DNA of 64,000 nucleotides. Source: Salinispora cortesiana (lineage in GTDB: Bacteria > Actinomycetota > Actinomycetes > Mycobacteriales > Micromonosporaceae). This document shows positions 1 to 8,730 of this stretch, one piece after another (the stretch's first letter is position 1; each line of letters starts with the position of its first letter). The notes under the pieces were generated by a model. It saw only the letters and a list, made by a program, of their open reading frames with translations. It searched no databases and had not been told where the DNA came from. The stretch lies in NCBI RefSeq assembly GCF_000484695.1, contig NZ_AXVR01000002.1, positions 1 to 64,000 of the forward strand, written 5' to 3'. The translations under genes were made by a program, and so were the position numbers.

Positions 1-449
1 CCGACCGAGTTGACGATCGTGTTGACCGCGACGAACCCGAGCAGCCACAACCACACCGGCACCGCTGGCACGGTCGCGTGCATCGCCACCGACGCCACCA
101 AATACAGCAGGCCCGGCACGAGCACATAGTCCAGCAGGATCACCCACCCGGCGAGGAAACCGACTGGAGGGCTGATACCCCGACCCGCATAGTTGTAAAC
201 ACTGCCCGACATCGGGAACGCCCGCACCATCTGCGCATACGAAAACGCAGTGAACACCAACGCGACCACACCGATCACATAGGCAAGCGCCACCATGCCA
301 CCAGACCCGGCATACACACTACCGAAAATCGCCATCGGCGCGATCGGCACCATATACACCAGCCCATACGCCAGCAGGTCCCGGAACCGCAACTGCCGAC
401 TCAACTCCTGACGATAGCCGTATTGGGCAAGGCCACCATGAAGACTCAT
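1..449 (-). CDS. APC-family amino acid permease, N-terminal part
   Basis: The minus strand reads an open frame from an ATG at 449-447 to the window edge, so only about the first 149 residues are visible. A GAGGAG ribosome binding site lies about 5 nt upstream of the ATG. After a short polar head, the residues LRFRDLLAYGLVYMVPIAPM begin the first membrane helix, and three to four hydrophobic helices follow. The segment GSVYNYAGRGISPPVGFLAGW is typical of the APC superfamily (helices 2-3). It probably imports an amino acid or amine by proton symport across the cytoplasmic membrane. It is divergent from the XRE regulator at 727. The substrate cannot be read from this fragment. Confidence 0.85.
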   Translation of the reverse strand, partial: MSLHGGLAQYGYRQELSRQLRFRDLLAYGLVYMVPIAPMAIFGSVYAGSGGMVALAYVIGVVALVFTAFSYAQMVRAFPMSGSVYNYAGRGISPPVGFLAGWVILLDYVLVPGLLYLVASVAMHATVPAVPVWLWLLGFVAVNTIVNSV

Positions 450-617
450 CAAACTCCTCAACTTCTTTATTTACTGGCCAATCTCAATACTTTGGAGCCG
501 ACAGCGAAGGCAAATTACTCGTCTAGACCTGACCGCCAATAATGTTTCTGGCCAGCATGCGAACGGGTATCTCAGCAACGAGAATTACCGACCGGGCCAG
601 CCGAGTCGATAGCGTTG

Positions 618-643
618 ATGCGGACATGCGGTGTTGTCCGCAT
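618..643. promoter_or_regulatory. Palindrome ATGCGGACA-N8-TGTCCGCAT upstream of XRE gene
   Basis: Two perfect 9-bp inverted arms (618-626 and 635-643) are separated by 8 nt in the gap between the divergent permease and XRE genes. The same half-site, ATGCGGAC, recurs with a 9-nt spacer at 6244-6272, upstream of the second paralogous XRE gene. This suggests an operator for one or both of these regulators. The rest of the 450-726 gap contains no gene that I can support. Confidence 0.55.
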
Positions 644-726
644 GCCACCGTCCGCGTAGCCTTCGACCACGTACGGTCAGACTGTCCGGCTACGGCCTGA
701 CGAACGGACAGCACCCAGGAGTACTG

Positions 727-1959
727 GTGGCGCAAGCTCCAAGACAGCTCACCCCACATCGATCAGCGCTGCATGGCTTCGGTGCCGCGCTTCGGCAATG
801 GCGCGAGTGCCGCGGGCTGTCCCAGCGCGCTCTGGGTAAGCGGGTGCACGTCAGCGGAGACCTCGTTGGCAAGGTGGAAAAGGCCGAACGTTGGCCGTCC
901 TCCCACCTCGTCGAGTCATTCGAGGCCGCACTGCAGGCCGCTGGTGAACTGGTCCGCCTCCTTCCAGACCTCGAACGTGAACGTCGCCTGACCGACATCG
1001 GCTACCACCTGACCGACGATGCCCGTAGCCAACTCCGGGTCGTCATGCCCCATCCAGACGCGCCCGATCTGCTCCGCTCGTGGCACGAACAGCTCGCTAG
1101 TCTCGCCACTACCGGAAACCGCATCGGATACGCCGGGATGGCCTCCACTGCCCATGCACAGATCAGCATCGCAGCCACCATCGGGCGACGAAGCCGTTCC
1201 GCCCGCCGTCGAGAGGCACTCATCGCGCAGGCGTTGTGGGCGGAGTTCCTCAGCTGGATCGACGAGCAAAGCGACGCCGTCGAGGCAGACGCCTGGCTGC
1301 GACACGCCCAGCAGCACGCCGTTGAAGCTAACGCGCCGACGCTGACGAGTTACGTCCTGATGAGGCAGAGCCAGCGCGCTCTCGAGCGCTTCGATCCGGG
1401 TAATGCCATCGCCTTGGCGCAGCGGGCGCTGGAGGAGGTTCGGCTACCCGGCCGCATCCGTGCTCTACTACTGATCCGCCAAGCCCAGGCGTACGCCATG
1501 GGAGGTGACCAGAACGCCTGCGCAGCCAGCATCGACAAGGCGCACAGCGTCGCTGGCAGCACCGACTGGGGTTCAGAACTACCGATCGATCTCGGCTCCC
1601 ACTGCAACCCGGCGTACATAGCTGCCCACGAAGCGCAATGCCGTCTACTCCTCGGCCAACCGACAGCCGCAGCCGAACTCCTCGAGCAACTCCTGGGCCA
1701 GTGGCCTGATCAGTGGCGCGTTGACGAGGCCCTTTGGCGATCGGCCCTGTCCACCGCCTACATCAACACCGGCGACATCGAACGCGCGGCGACCGAGGCC
1801 GCCAACGCCCTGGCTTTGGCCGCTGGCACCTCCTCCACACGGGCCCTGCGCTGGTTGAACCCGACAGCGGTCGCCCTTCGCCAGCAGACAGCCGTTCCCG
1901 AAGCGGCCGCCTTTGTGCTCACCTATCGGCAGGCGACTCTCGAAGCGTGCAACCATTAG
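727..1959 (+). CDS. XRE-family HTH regulator with TPR-like tail
   Basis: This 410-aa protein starts at GTG 727, chosen because AGGAG sits 6 nt upstream; an ATG at 631 lies before the predicted operator and would add non-conserved sequence. Residues about 15-75 form a helix-turn-helix of the XRE type (LRQWRECRGLSQRALGKRVH, then GDLVGKVEKAERWPS). The remaining 300 residues are alpha-helical, Ala/Leu-rich and TPR-like, as in the large actinomycete family that includes many cluster-situated regulators. It is a probable DNA-binding regulator of its own promoter and of neighbouring genes. The protein encoded at 4722-6104 has the same architecture. The creatininase gene follows after 3 nt, so the two are probably cotranscribed. 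Confidence 0.85.
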   Translation: MAQAPRQLTPHRSALHGFGAALRQWRECRGLSQRALGKRVHVSGDLVGKVEKAERWPSSHLVESFEAALQAAGELVRLLPDLERERRLTDIGYHLTDDARSQLRVVMPHPDAPDLLRSWHEQLASLATTGNRIGYAGMASTAHAQISIAATIGRRSRSARRREALIAQALWAEFLSWIDEQSDAVEADAWLRHAQQHAVEANAPTLTSYVLMRQSQRALERFDPGNAIALAQRALEEVRLPGRIRALLLIRQAQAYAMGGDQNACAASIDKAHSVAGSTDWGSELPIDLGSHCNPAYIAAHEAQCRLLLGQPTAAAELLEQLLGQWPDQWRVDEALWRSALSTAYINTGDIERAATEAANALALAAGTSSTRALRWLNPTAVALRQQTAVPEAAAFVLTYRQATLEACNH

Positions 1960-1962
1960 CCC

Positions 1963-2679
1963 GTGGATCTGATCACCACGGCGACGAGCAGCGACGAGTC
2001 CGAGCGAGCGGCTTCCGTCGCAGTCCTCCCGGTCGGGAGTTTCGAACAGCACGGCACCCACCTACCGCTAGTAACCGACACTGTCGTGGCGTGCGCGATC
2101 GCGAAAGCAGTCGCCGAGCGCTATGACCTCTTCCTGCTGCCGCCTGTGACGATCTCCTGCTCCCACGAGCACGCGGCGTGGCGTGGAACGGTCAGTATCA
2201 GCGCCACCACCCTCACCGCCGTGGTCGTTGATATCGCCCGCTCTCTGCGCGCATCTGGCATTGATCGACTCGCTGTGATCAACGGACACGGCGGAAATTA
2301 CGCGCTCGCCAACGTCGTTCAGGAAGCCAACGTCGCCGGACCAGCGATGACGCTGTTCCCAACTCGGGCTGACTGGGACGACGCTCGCGTTGCCGCCGGA
2401 ATGCACAGCACAGCTCACCAGGACATGCACGCTGGTGAGCTCGAGGTTTCGCTGCTTCTGCACGTTGCGCCCGAAGTGGTGCGTGATGGCTACGAGCAGG
2501 CCGACCACCTAGCCGACGATCGACGCCACCTTCTCACGCGGGGCATGGATGGCTACACCACCAGCGGCGTCATTGGTCTGCCGTCCCACGCCACCCCAAC
2601 CAAGGGTAAAGCCGTACTCGAAGCGCTTGTTCGCTCCTTCGCCGACCATCACGGCCTCCCGCCGAGGGCCAAAGCATGA
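1963..2679 (+). CDS. Creatininase-family amidohydrolase
   Basis: This 238-aa protein starts at GTG 1963, 3 nt after the regulator stop. Motifs of the creatininase/MftE fold are visible: LPVGSFEQHGTHLPLVTD near residues 27-44 (metal-binding E, H and D), INGHGGN near 107-113, and HAGELEVS near 150-157. These are metal-dependent hydrolases of cyclic amides or of peptide C-termini (creatininase, MftE, and formylaminopyrimidine-type deformylases). The substrate is not predictable. The next gene is an S9 peptidase, so the pair may process a peptide or amide substrate, but there is no precursor peptide gene nearby to support this. Confidence 0.85.
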   Translation: MDLITTATSSDESERAASVAVLPVGSFEQHGTHLPLVTDTVVACAIAKAVAERYDLFLLPPVTISCSHEHAAWRGTVSISATTLTAVVVDIARSLRASGIDRLAVINGHGGNYALANVVQEANVAGPAMTLFPTRADWDDARVAAGMHSTAHQDMHAGELEVSLLLHVAPEVVRDGYEQADHLADDRRHLLTRGMDGYTTSGVIGLPSHATPTKGKAVLEALVRSFADHHGLPPRAKA

Positions 2680-2916
2680 TCAGGCGTCACGGGACGGCAA
2701 TTGCTGTCCGCATCGGCGACGCCCGGGAGAGCCCTCGGGTGACGAAATCTTGCAAGTGAACCAGGTAGGGACGAGGGCAGACGTAGCGGCGCCAGGTCCA
2801 GACGCCTGCGCCAGTTCGGAAAGCCTCGTCCTGCCGGTAGGCACGCCGCTGTCCCGGTGCCCGGTTGACGAGCCGGCCTTCGTCCGGCCCCACTTGACGT
2901 TGCTGGAGGAGGACCC

Positions 2917-4749
2917 GTGAGGCTGGGCGACAGAATCGCTGAAGTGTCGTTGGACGACGCCGTTCGCGCCTCCCTTAGCTATGACCAGCTACGTGCCGGT
3001 GATGACGGCCTGTACTGGCTGGAGACTCACCCCGAAGGCGGGGGTACTACGGTAACGCGTTGGCGGTCCGAGGAGGGCAAGCGTGTTGTCAGTCCGGCGG
3101 GCTTCGATGTCACCAGTAACGTTCACGCGTACGGAGGTGGATCGTTCGCTGCCGTCGAAGGGACTCTGTGGTGTGTCGGCGGAGACGGCCTCTATCGGAG
3201 CAGCCTTCACCGCAATGAACCCGACATGGTCAGCGGTGGATGCTTCGGTGACCTGACGATCAGCAACGGTGAGTTGCTGGCTGTGCGGGAGTCGAGGCAC
3301 GGTGACGAACTCGTCGCAGCGTCGTTTTCCGGCCCTCCGCAGGTGCGGACTCTTGTCTCGTCGCCAGGGTTTCTCGGTGCGCCACGGCCAAGTCCGGGAT
3401 TGCTGGCGTGGACCGCGTGGAGTGAACGAGACATGCCCTGGGACGCCAGCGAGGTATGGGTAGCGTCCTACTCACCGCGGGGATCGGTCAAAGGCGCAGC
3501 GAGAATAGCCGGCGGTCCGCATGAGTCTGCGCTGGAGCCGCAGTGGGGACCCGACGGGGCGTTGTACTTCGTGTCGGACCGCAACGGCTGGTGGAACCTC
3601 TACCGATGGGACGGCCACCGGGTGGAGGCGGTCGCACCGCTTGCGGGCGAGTGCGCCGCAGATCCGTGGGAACTGGGCTATGCGTCGTATGGGCTCCTTG
3701 ACGACGGTCGGATCGTCATAGCGGTGCAGGAGGGGCCGCGACACCGCCTCGTCGTCGTCGAGGCTAGCGGCTCTGTTCACCCGGTCGATCTGCCATACAC
3801 GTCGATCAAGCCGTACCTAGCTGTTCAAGGGACGACGGTGGCGTTGATCGGATCCTCACCGAGCGTAGCCCCGCAGGTGGCGCTCGTGGACTTGGCTGAC
3901 ACTGTCCCCCAAGTGGTGGTGCTTGCCCGCTCGGAACACAGCGCACTCGACCGGGCAAGCGTTTCCACGCCGACGGAGTTACGTGTTCGAGTGACCAGTG
4001 GTCGGGAGGTCCTTGCCCTGGTGTATCCACCGACGGGCTCCACGACGGACTGGCAGGCGCCAGTGATCGTGCGGGCACATCCTGGGCCCACCGACTCCTG
4101 CTTGCTGCGGCTCGATTGGCAGGCCCAGTTCTTCACCAGCCGCGGGTTCGCCGTCGTTGACGTCGACTACCTGGGTAGCACCGGGTACGGCCGGACGTTC
4201 CGGGAATCGCTCTACGGTCGGTGGGGCCTGGACGATGTCGATGACTGCGCCGCGGTGGCGGATCACCTGCTATCGACGGGACGGGCGCTGCCCGGACAGG
4301 TATTCATCCGTGGTGCCAGCGCAGGCGGATACACCGCGTTGCAGGCGGTGGCACAGGACACCCCGTTCGCCGCCGCCACCGCCGTGTCAGCGATTGTGGA
4401 TCCTGACCGGTGGGCGGAAACGGTACCCCGATTCCAGCGGCCCCACGCGATGCGGCTGCGCGGGGGCGCCGGCCCGGTCCGCGCCGCCGCAATCCAACGG
4501 CCGGTGCTCCTCATTCACGGCACCGCAGACGAAGTAGCCATAGCCGAGGATGTTCGCGAACTCGCCGACGAGTTGACATCCGCAGATAGAGCGGCTGGGC
4601 TTTTGCTTCTTCCTGAGGTCGGCCACTATGTGGCGTCGTCCCATCGAGCAGGCGCGGCGCTGGAGGCCGAGCTGGCTCACTACCGCTCGGTGATGGTTGA
4701 TGGAGCAACGGTCAGCGGGGGCTACACCGCTGCCAGCGGTAGCCGGTGA
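2917..4749 (+). CDS. S9-family (prolyl oligopeptidase-like) peptidase
   Basis: This 610-aa cytoplasmic serine peptidase starts at GTG 2917 behind a strong GGAGGAGG site. Residues 1 to about 340 form the beta-propeller that gates substrate access, with WD-like repeats such as WGPDGALYFVSDRNGWWNLY. Residues about 350-600 are the alpha/beta-hydrolase domain. The nucleophile is in RGASAGGYTAL (Ser about 467), Asp is in HGTADEVAIAED (about 538) and His is in LPEVGHYV (about 570). It is most like the S9C acylaminoacyl- and dipeptidyl-peptidases, which cut short peptides. No signal peptide is seen. Its 3' end overlaps the convergent XRE gene by 28 nt. Confidence 0.9.
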   Translation: MRLGDRIAEVSLDDAVRASLSYDQLRAGDDGLYWLETHPEGGGTTVTRWRSEEGKRVVSPAGFDVTSNVHAYGGGSFAAVEGTLWCVGGDGLYRSSLHRNEPDMVSGGCFGDLTISNGELLAVRESRHGDELVAASFSGPPQVRTLVSSPGFLGAPRPSPGLLAWTAWSERDMPWDASEVWVASYSPRGSVKGAARIAGGPHESALEPQWGPDGALYFVSDRNGWWNLYRWDGHRVEAVAPLAGECAADPWELGYASYGLLDDGRIVIAVQEGPRHRLVVVEASGSVHPVDLPYTSIKPYLAVQGTTVALIGSSPSVAPQVALVDLADTVPQVVVLARSEHSALDRASVSTPTELRVRVTSGREVLALVYPPTGSTTDWQAPVIVRAHPGPTDSCLLRLDWQAQFFTSRGFAVVDVDYLGSTGYGRTFRESLYGRWGLDDVDDCAAVADHLLSTGRALPGQVFIRGASAGGYTALQAVAQDTPFAAATAVSAIVDPDRWAETVPRFQRPHAMRLRGGAGPVRAAAIQRPVLLIHGTADEVAIAEDVRELADELTSADRAAGLLLLPEVGHYVASSHRAGAALEAELAHYRSVMVDGATVSGGYTAASGSR

Positions 4750-6104
4750 CGAACGTACTCGCCGAGTTCGCGGACTTCCGGCTCACACCGATAGGGCTCG
4801 AGGTCAACCTGCACCTCGACGATGCGCTGCAGGCAGCGATGTGAGGTGGTTTGTGCGGCATAGTCGACTGCCTGTCGTGCGGTGGCGCAGGCTTCATCAA
4901 TGCGGCCGGACACGGCCCACGACGAGGCCATGAGCGCGGTGTCGATGGCGAGTCGCCGGACATGTGTGGGGCTCAGGGCGGTAAGGGCATCGCCCAGGTG
5001 CCGTTGGGTTTGCCGCGGCTGACCCAGGTCATGGAAGCAGTGCGCCATCTCGTCGGCGAGATACGCCGCGTTGAAGTACCGAATCCATACGGGCTCGTCT
5101 TCGACCTTACTTAGGGCTAACTGCCTTTCGGCGATGTCGAGGTGGGTAAGGCAATCGCCTTCGCGGCCAAGACGGGCGTGTGTACGCGCCACCACCGCAT
5201 GCAGCGCTGCTGCCACAGCGGGTGTCACTTGGGCTTCGCTTCCTCTCACCGCCGTCATCGCCACCCTGTGCGCCGGCTCGGGGTGCCCGCAGTGAAGCGC
5301 TAGGTGCCCAATATTCACGGCGAGTAAATAGCTTCCGTACAAGCGGTCATTGGCGGCTTCCGTCAGACGCAGAGCGCGAAGATAGCGGCGCTGGGCAAGG
5401 CCATGGGCACCGCTGTCGACCGCTTGGTATCCACACAGTTCGAAGAAACCTGCCGCGAGCCTGTAGAGCCGCCGCCCCGCCGTCTCGGAGACGGGGGTGT
5501 TCGCCAGCAGCCGGTTCAGTTCACCTTCGACGTACCGCTGCACGTCAGCGTGGACTCGTCCGGCTCCATGGGCATGGTCCAGCTGCCGGTACATCGCCAG
5601 CGCAGTCTCCGCCGAATGAAGATCCTCTTCGTCAACCTGGTCAGGCGAACCGGGCCTTCCGGCCCGGGACAGCCGAGGTCCGGTCGCCGCGTTCAGCCAG
5701 TCAAGGGCAGCGCGGTCGAGGGCGCCCGGCTGGAACGGAACTCCAGCGATCATCTCGGCCAACCCGGATGTTGCCGTCAGGCGGTCGGAAAGCACGCTGC
5801 CAAATTCGGCCCCGGCTCGTAAGGTGGCCGGCTTGCCGCCGCTGGCCCGGTTCTTGTCGAGCAGCGGCAGCAGGCGCATCAGGGCACCACCGGTCGCCAG
5901 CGCCTTGTCGCAGGCCTCGGCGAACTCACGGGAGGGGAACCGGTCGGCCGTTTCCACGCGACGAACGAGGTCCGCACTGAAACGGATCATGACGCCCAGC
6001 CGCGCCTGCGAGAGGTTCGCGCGTTCGCGCAGCCGACGCAGTTCGGCTCCGAAGAAGTGGCGTTCGGACAGAGACGGCTGGAGCCTCCGCGGGGTCTGAC
6101 CCAT
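4722..6104 (-). CDS. XRE-family HTH regulator with TPR-like tail (second copy)
   Basis: This 460-aa protein starts at ATG 6104, chosen because AAAGGCGG lies just upstream and the HTH begins about 15 residues in. The frame stays open to 6422, but that extension has no family-like sequence. Residues about 15-70 form an XRE HTH (LRRLRERANLSQARLGVMIR, then SADLVRRVETADRFPSREF), and the rest is TPR-like. It shares its architecture with the regulator at 727-1959 and has the same palindrome upstream (6244-6272). It is divergent from the glycosyltransferase-GlyRS operon that begins at 6570, so it is the best candidate regulator of that operon. Confidence 0.85.
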   Translation of the reverse strand: MGQTPRRLQPSLSERHFFGAELRRLRERANLSQARLGVMIRFSADLVRRVETADRFPSREFAEACDKALATGGALMRLLPLLDKNRASGGKPATLRAGAEFGSVLSDRLTATSGLAEMIAGVPFQPGALDRAALDWLNAATGPRLSRAGRPGSPDQVDEEDLHSAETALAMYRQLDHAHGAGRVHADVQRYVEGELNRLLANTPVSETAGRRLYRLAAGFFELCGYQAVDSGAHGLAQRRYLRALRLTEAANDRLYGSYLLAVNIGHLALHCGHPEPAHRVAMTAVRGSEAQVTPAVAAALHAVVARTHARLGREGDCLTHLDIAERQLALSKVEDEPVWIRYFNAAYLADEMAHCFHDLGQPRQTQRHLGDALTALSPTHVRRLAIDTALMASSWAVSGRIDEACATARQAVDYAAQTTSHRCLQRIVEVQVDLEPYRCEPEVRELGEYVRHRLPLAAV

Positions 6105-6243
6105 GGCACCGCCTTTCAGACTGCTCGCGAGCAACAACATCGAGCAACATGGACATCGCCCCATAGAGTCACCCAGGGTTTTGCCCAGCGCAACCAGGAG
6201 CGCCGGAAACAACACCCAAGACCGGCGGTTCACGAGGTGCGGC

Positions 6244-6272
6244 GCATGCGGACAACTACTTCGTCCGCATGC
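6244..6272. promoter_or_regulatory. Palindrome GCATGCGGAC-N9-GTCCGCATGC between divergent genes
   Basis: Perfect 10-bp arms (6244-6253 and 6263-6272) flank a 9-nt spacer, about 140 nt upstream of the XRE start at 6104 and about 300 nt upstream of the operon at 6570. The core ATGCGGAC/GTCCGCAT is the one found at 618-643. I infer a shared operator. The rest of the 465-nt gap (6105-6569) holds a GGTGAA microrepeat and presumably the operon promoter. No further gene is seen there. Confidence 0.55.
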
Positions 6273-6304
6273 TCGGCATTCACGACAGCGTCGGCGAGGG
6301 CGAA

Positions 6305-6322
6305 GGTGAAGGTGAAGGTGAA
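6305..6322 (+). repeat. GGTGAA hexamer repeated three times
   Basis: Three exact tandem copies of GGTGAA follow a degenerate GGCGAA copy in the gap between the divergent XRE gene and the operon. It is a short microsatellite-like tract that could alter promoter spacing by slippage. Function is unknown. Confidence 0.6.
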
Positions 6323-6569
6323 AGAACGGGCGTGTCCACTCGTCCAACTCGCTCCAGTTCTTCACACCCCTGGGAGGTGCAGTGGAGCACGGGGCAAGCC
6401 CAACAACCTTGAGCGGTGTCACTTGAAGGGACAGTGACAGAAACGGTGACCTATATGGGGTTGTCGTCTCGACTTCGCTGTCGTTGCCAAGTCTCAGTTA
6501 CCGGCAACGGCCGCCCGGTCACTGGCGCGACCAGCAACTAAGCATCGGATTACACCCGAGGGAGGGCAC

Positions 6570-7568
6570 GTGCCGACAATGCCTGCCAGCGTTTGGCAGG
6601 TCCCCGAGACCTGCGACTGGAACGATTACGTACGCGAAGCGGATCACGCACTTATATCTGCTGGATGGACGGTCCTGCATCCTCGCATTTGCCACGACAC
6701 CCCAACTCTCACCCCGGCATCGCGAACAACGTGGAACGGCCCAATCCCGGCGATTGTCCACCTGCATTGGCCAGAAAAGCTTGCTGCGGCGTTGGGGGCG
6801 CAGCGCGCCTTGGCGCTCATAGGCGAGCTCCGCGAGGCAGGCACGCGGATCGTGCAGACCCTACATAACCTGGCGCCGCATGAGCCGCGACCTGACCTGG
6901 CCCGCTTCCGGACCACGATCGATGCGATGACGGACGGGGCCCAGTACTTCAGCGCCGAGCACGAACGTGTGGCTCGCGAACACCGTCCAGCGCTTCCCGC
7001 GCTGGCACTCCATCTACCGCACCCCCGGTACAGCACGCCAAGGCCCGCGGTACCGATGGCCTGCCTCGGGCGCTTGCGGCCCTACAAACGAACGGCGGAG
7101 TTCGCGGCAGCGGTCCTCGCGGGCGAGGATAATCTACGCCTGCTCGTGGCGGGCCATCCCGACGACGCCGAGACTGACCGCCGCCTACGCACGATGGCTG
7201 AGGCGGATTTCAGGCTCGACTACCGGCCGGGGTTTCTGTCGACCGCCGAGTTCCGTGAACTTCTAGCGGCGGTGGAATGGGTTGTGTTGCCGTACCAGCG
7301 GTTGCACTCCAGCGGGGTGCTCGTGGAGGCGCTCCAGGCTGGCACACGCGTGCTCAGTGTCGCACCGCTCGGCGGCGCCTCGCTCTACGGCTCATTTGAG
7401 CATGATCGTTGGCTGGTGCTTCCCGAATGGGACGACCATGCCGCGATCCGCGCCTGGCGCTCGGTTGTCTCGCGGAGCTGCATCACGTTGCCCACCTGGC
7501 CTGATGCCGCTTCGGCACTCGTCAGCTTCTACGCGGCCGTCATCGCCGCCCCACCCCGCCGTTCCTGA
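6570..7568 (+). CDS. GT-B fold glycosyltransferase
   Basis: This 332-aa protein is first in a seven-gene operon. The GTG start at 6570 has GGAGG 4 nt upstream. The N-terminal half carries IVHLHWPEKL and IVQTLHNLAPHE, which are acceptor-side motifs of family 4-like glycosyltransferases. The C-terminal half has MACLGRLRPYKR, LLVAGHP and VVLPYQRLHSSGVLVEAL, the last being the nucleotide-sugar binding segment with E at the E-x7-E-like position. It should transfer a sugar from an NDP-sugar to an unknown acceptor in the cytoplasm. The operon context (methyltransferase, SDR, second glycosyltransferase) suggests assembly of a glycosylated small molecule. No signal peptide or membrane helix is seen. 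Confidence 0.8.
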   Translation: MPTMPASVWQVPETCDWNDYVREADHALISAGWTVLHPRICHDTPTLTPASRTTWNGPIPAIVHLHWPEKLAAALGAQRALALIGELREAGTRIVQTLHNLAPHEPRPDLARFRTTIDAMTDGAQYFSAEHERVAREHRPALPALALHLPHPRYSTPRPAVPMACLGRLRPYKRTAEFAAAVLAGEDNLRLLVAGHPDDAETDRRLRTMAEADFRLDYRPGFLSTAEFRELLAAVEWVVLPYQRLHSSGVLVEALQAGTRVLSVAPLGGASLYGSFEHDRWLVLPEWDDHAAIRAWRSVVSRSCITLPTWPDAASALVSFYAAVIAAPPRRS

Positions 7569-7593
7569 GTCCATCCCCGTCTGAGGAGCCGCT

Positions 7594-8730
7594 ATGTCTT
7601 TCCTCGTTCCCATCCACGCGCCCGCGACAAGGGGCGAACCATTCGATTTCCGCACACATGCTAACGATTTTCTGGTCAAACGCGAACAGGCGCGGTCGAC
7701 CGAGGTGTTTCTGGTCCGCGTACCCGGCCTGGGCACAGTTCCCGGGCACGTGCACTCCGACATGGAGCAAACATTTGTCTTTTTGTCCGGGGTGGGCACC
7801 GCGACCCTTCGCCGTGCTGGCGATCAGGTTTCCTACCGATGTCTACCCGGCGACACGGTCTTCGTTCCGGTTGGTTGGCACCACTCGGTGGCTGCCGACT
7901 CGCTGGAAGGTGTTACCTACGTGACCGTTAACGCCTTCCTGCCTGACACCGACCGGGTCGGCGGTACCGCTATCGCCCACGCAGAGGAGGTGAACACCGC
8001 ATTCGCAGCGGCCTTCGCTGCGGGTCGGAGCGAGCGACAGCCCGACGAGACGGTGTTGTTCCGCTGCGCGGAAACAGCGTTCCGCAGGGACGACCCGGTG
8101 GGTGCCCTGGCGCAGGATTTCACGTCACTGGTTACGACGTTGACCCAGGCACCAGAGGCGTATCGGGTCGAGCGGATCGGGCCGTTCGAGATTGCGCGGG
8201 CAGTGACCCCGGTGGCCGCCGTCCTATCGCGATCGTTGGCCGATGAGATCCACGCGGCCGTGGCGGGCCTGGCTCCCGTGGTGGTAGAGGGCTCGCAGTC
8301 GCCGTTGTCGGTCAAACCACCGTACGCTGGCTCGGATCTTGACCTGCTGGTGATGGTACGCCGCCCGGAGGAACTCCCGGTCGCGTCAAAGACGGTGCGG
8401 GCTCTCGACGGCGTCGCTGATCGGATTCCGGTTCCGCTCGCAGTCGGCATGGTCTACCAGCCCTGGCTGGCGCTACCAGGATTCTATTCCGCGGTAAGCA
8501 TCGATCCCGGCCACGAGGATCGGCGCTGGTTTTCTGCTGCCAAGCCGGATCGACTCGCCGAAGCGACCCGCAGGTTGAAGGCTAGCCTCGTCACCGTTCA
8601 CGACCAGACCTGGATGACCGAAATGTTCGAAGCCACAGTGGCGCTGACCGGGCTGGACCACGACCTCGTCCGTGAGTGGCGGGTGACACCGCGCTGGCGT
8701 GGCCTCGATGTGCTGGAGCCCTTGAGGTGA
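7594..8730 (+). CDS. Cupin domain fused to nucleotidyltransferase-like domain
   Basis: This 378-aa protein has GGAGCC upstream of ATG 7594. Residues about 30-110 form a cupin barrel: PGHVHSDMEQTFVFLSG supplies two His and a Glu for a metal, and PGDTVFVPVGWHHSV supplies the second cupin motif. Residues about 215-370 contain GSQSPLSVKPPYAGSDLDLL, the glycine-serine plus DxD pattern of polymerase-beta-type nucleotidyltransferases (MNT/kanamycin nucleotidyltransferase fold). The two activities on one chain suggest isomerisation or epimerisation of a sugar or acid and its nucleotidyl transfer, but this is inference. I know of no named family with this fusion. The next gene overlaps by 4 nt (GTGA). 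Confidence 0.7.
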   Translation: MSFLVPIHAPATRGEPFDFRTHANDFLVKREQARSTEVFLVRVPGLGTVPGHVHSDMEQTFVFLSGVGTATLRRAGDQVSYRCLPGDTVFVPVGWHHSVAADSLEGVTYVTVNAFLPDTDRVGGTAIAHAEEVNTAFAAAFAAGRSERQPDETVLFRCAETAFRRDDPVGALAQDFTSLVTTLTQAPEAYRVERIGPFEIARAVTPVAAVLSRSLADEIHAAVAGLAPVVVEGSQSPLSVKPPYAGSDLDLLVMVRRPEELPVASKTVRALDGVADRIPVPLAVGMVYQPWLALPGFYSAVSIDPGHEDRRWFSAAKPDRLAEATRRLKASLVTVHDQTWMTEMFEATVALTGLDHDLVREWRVTPRWRGLDVLEPLR

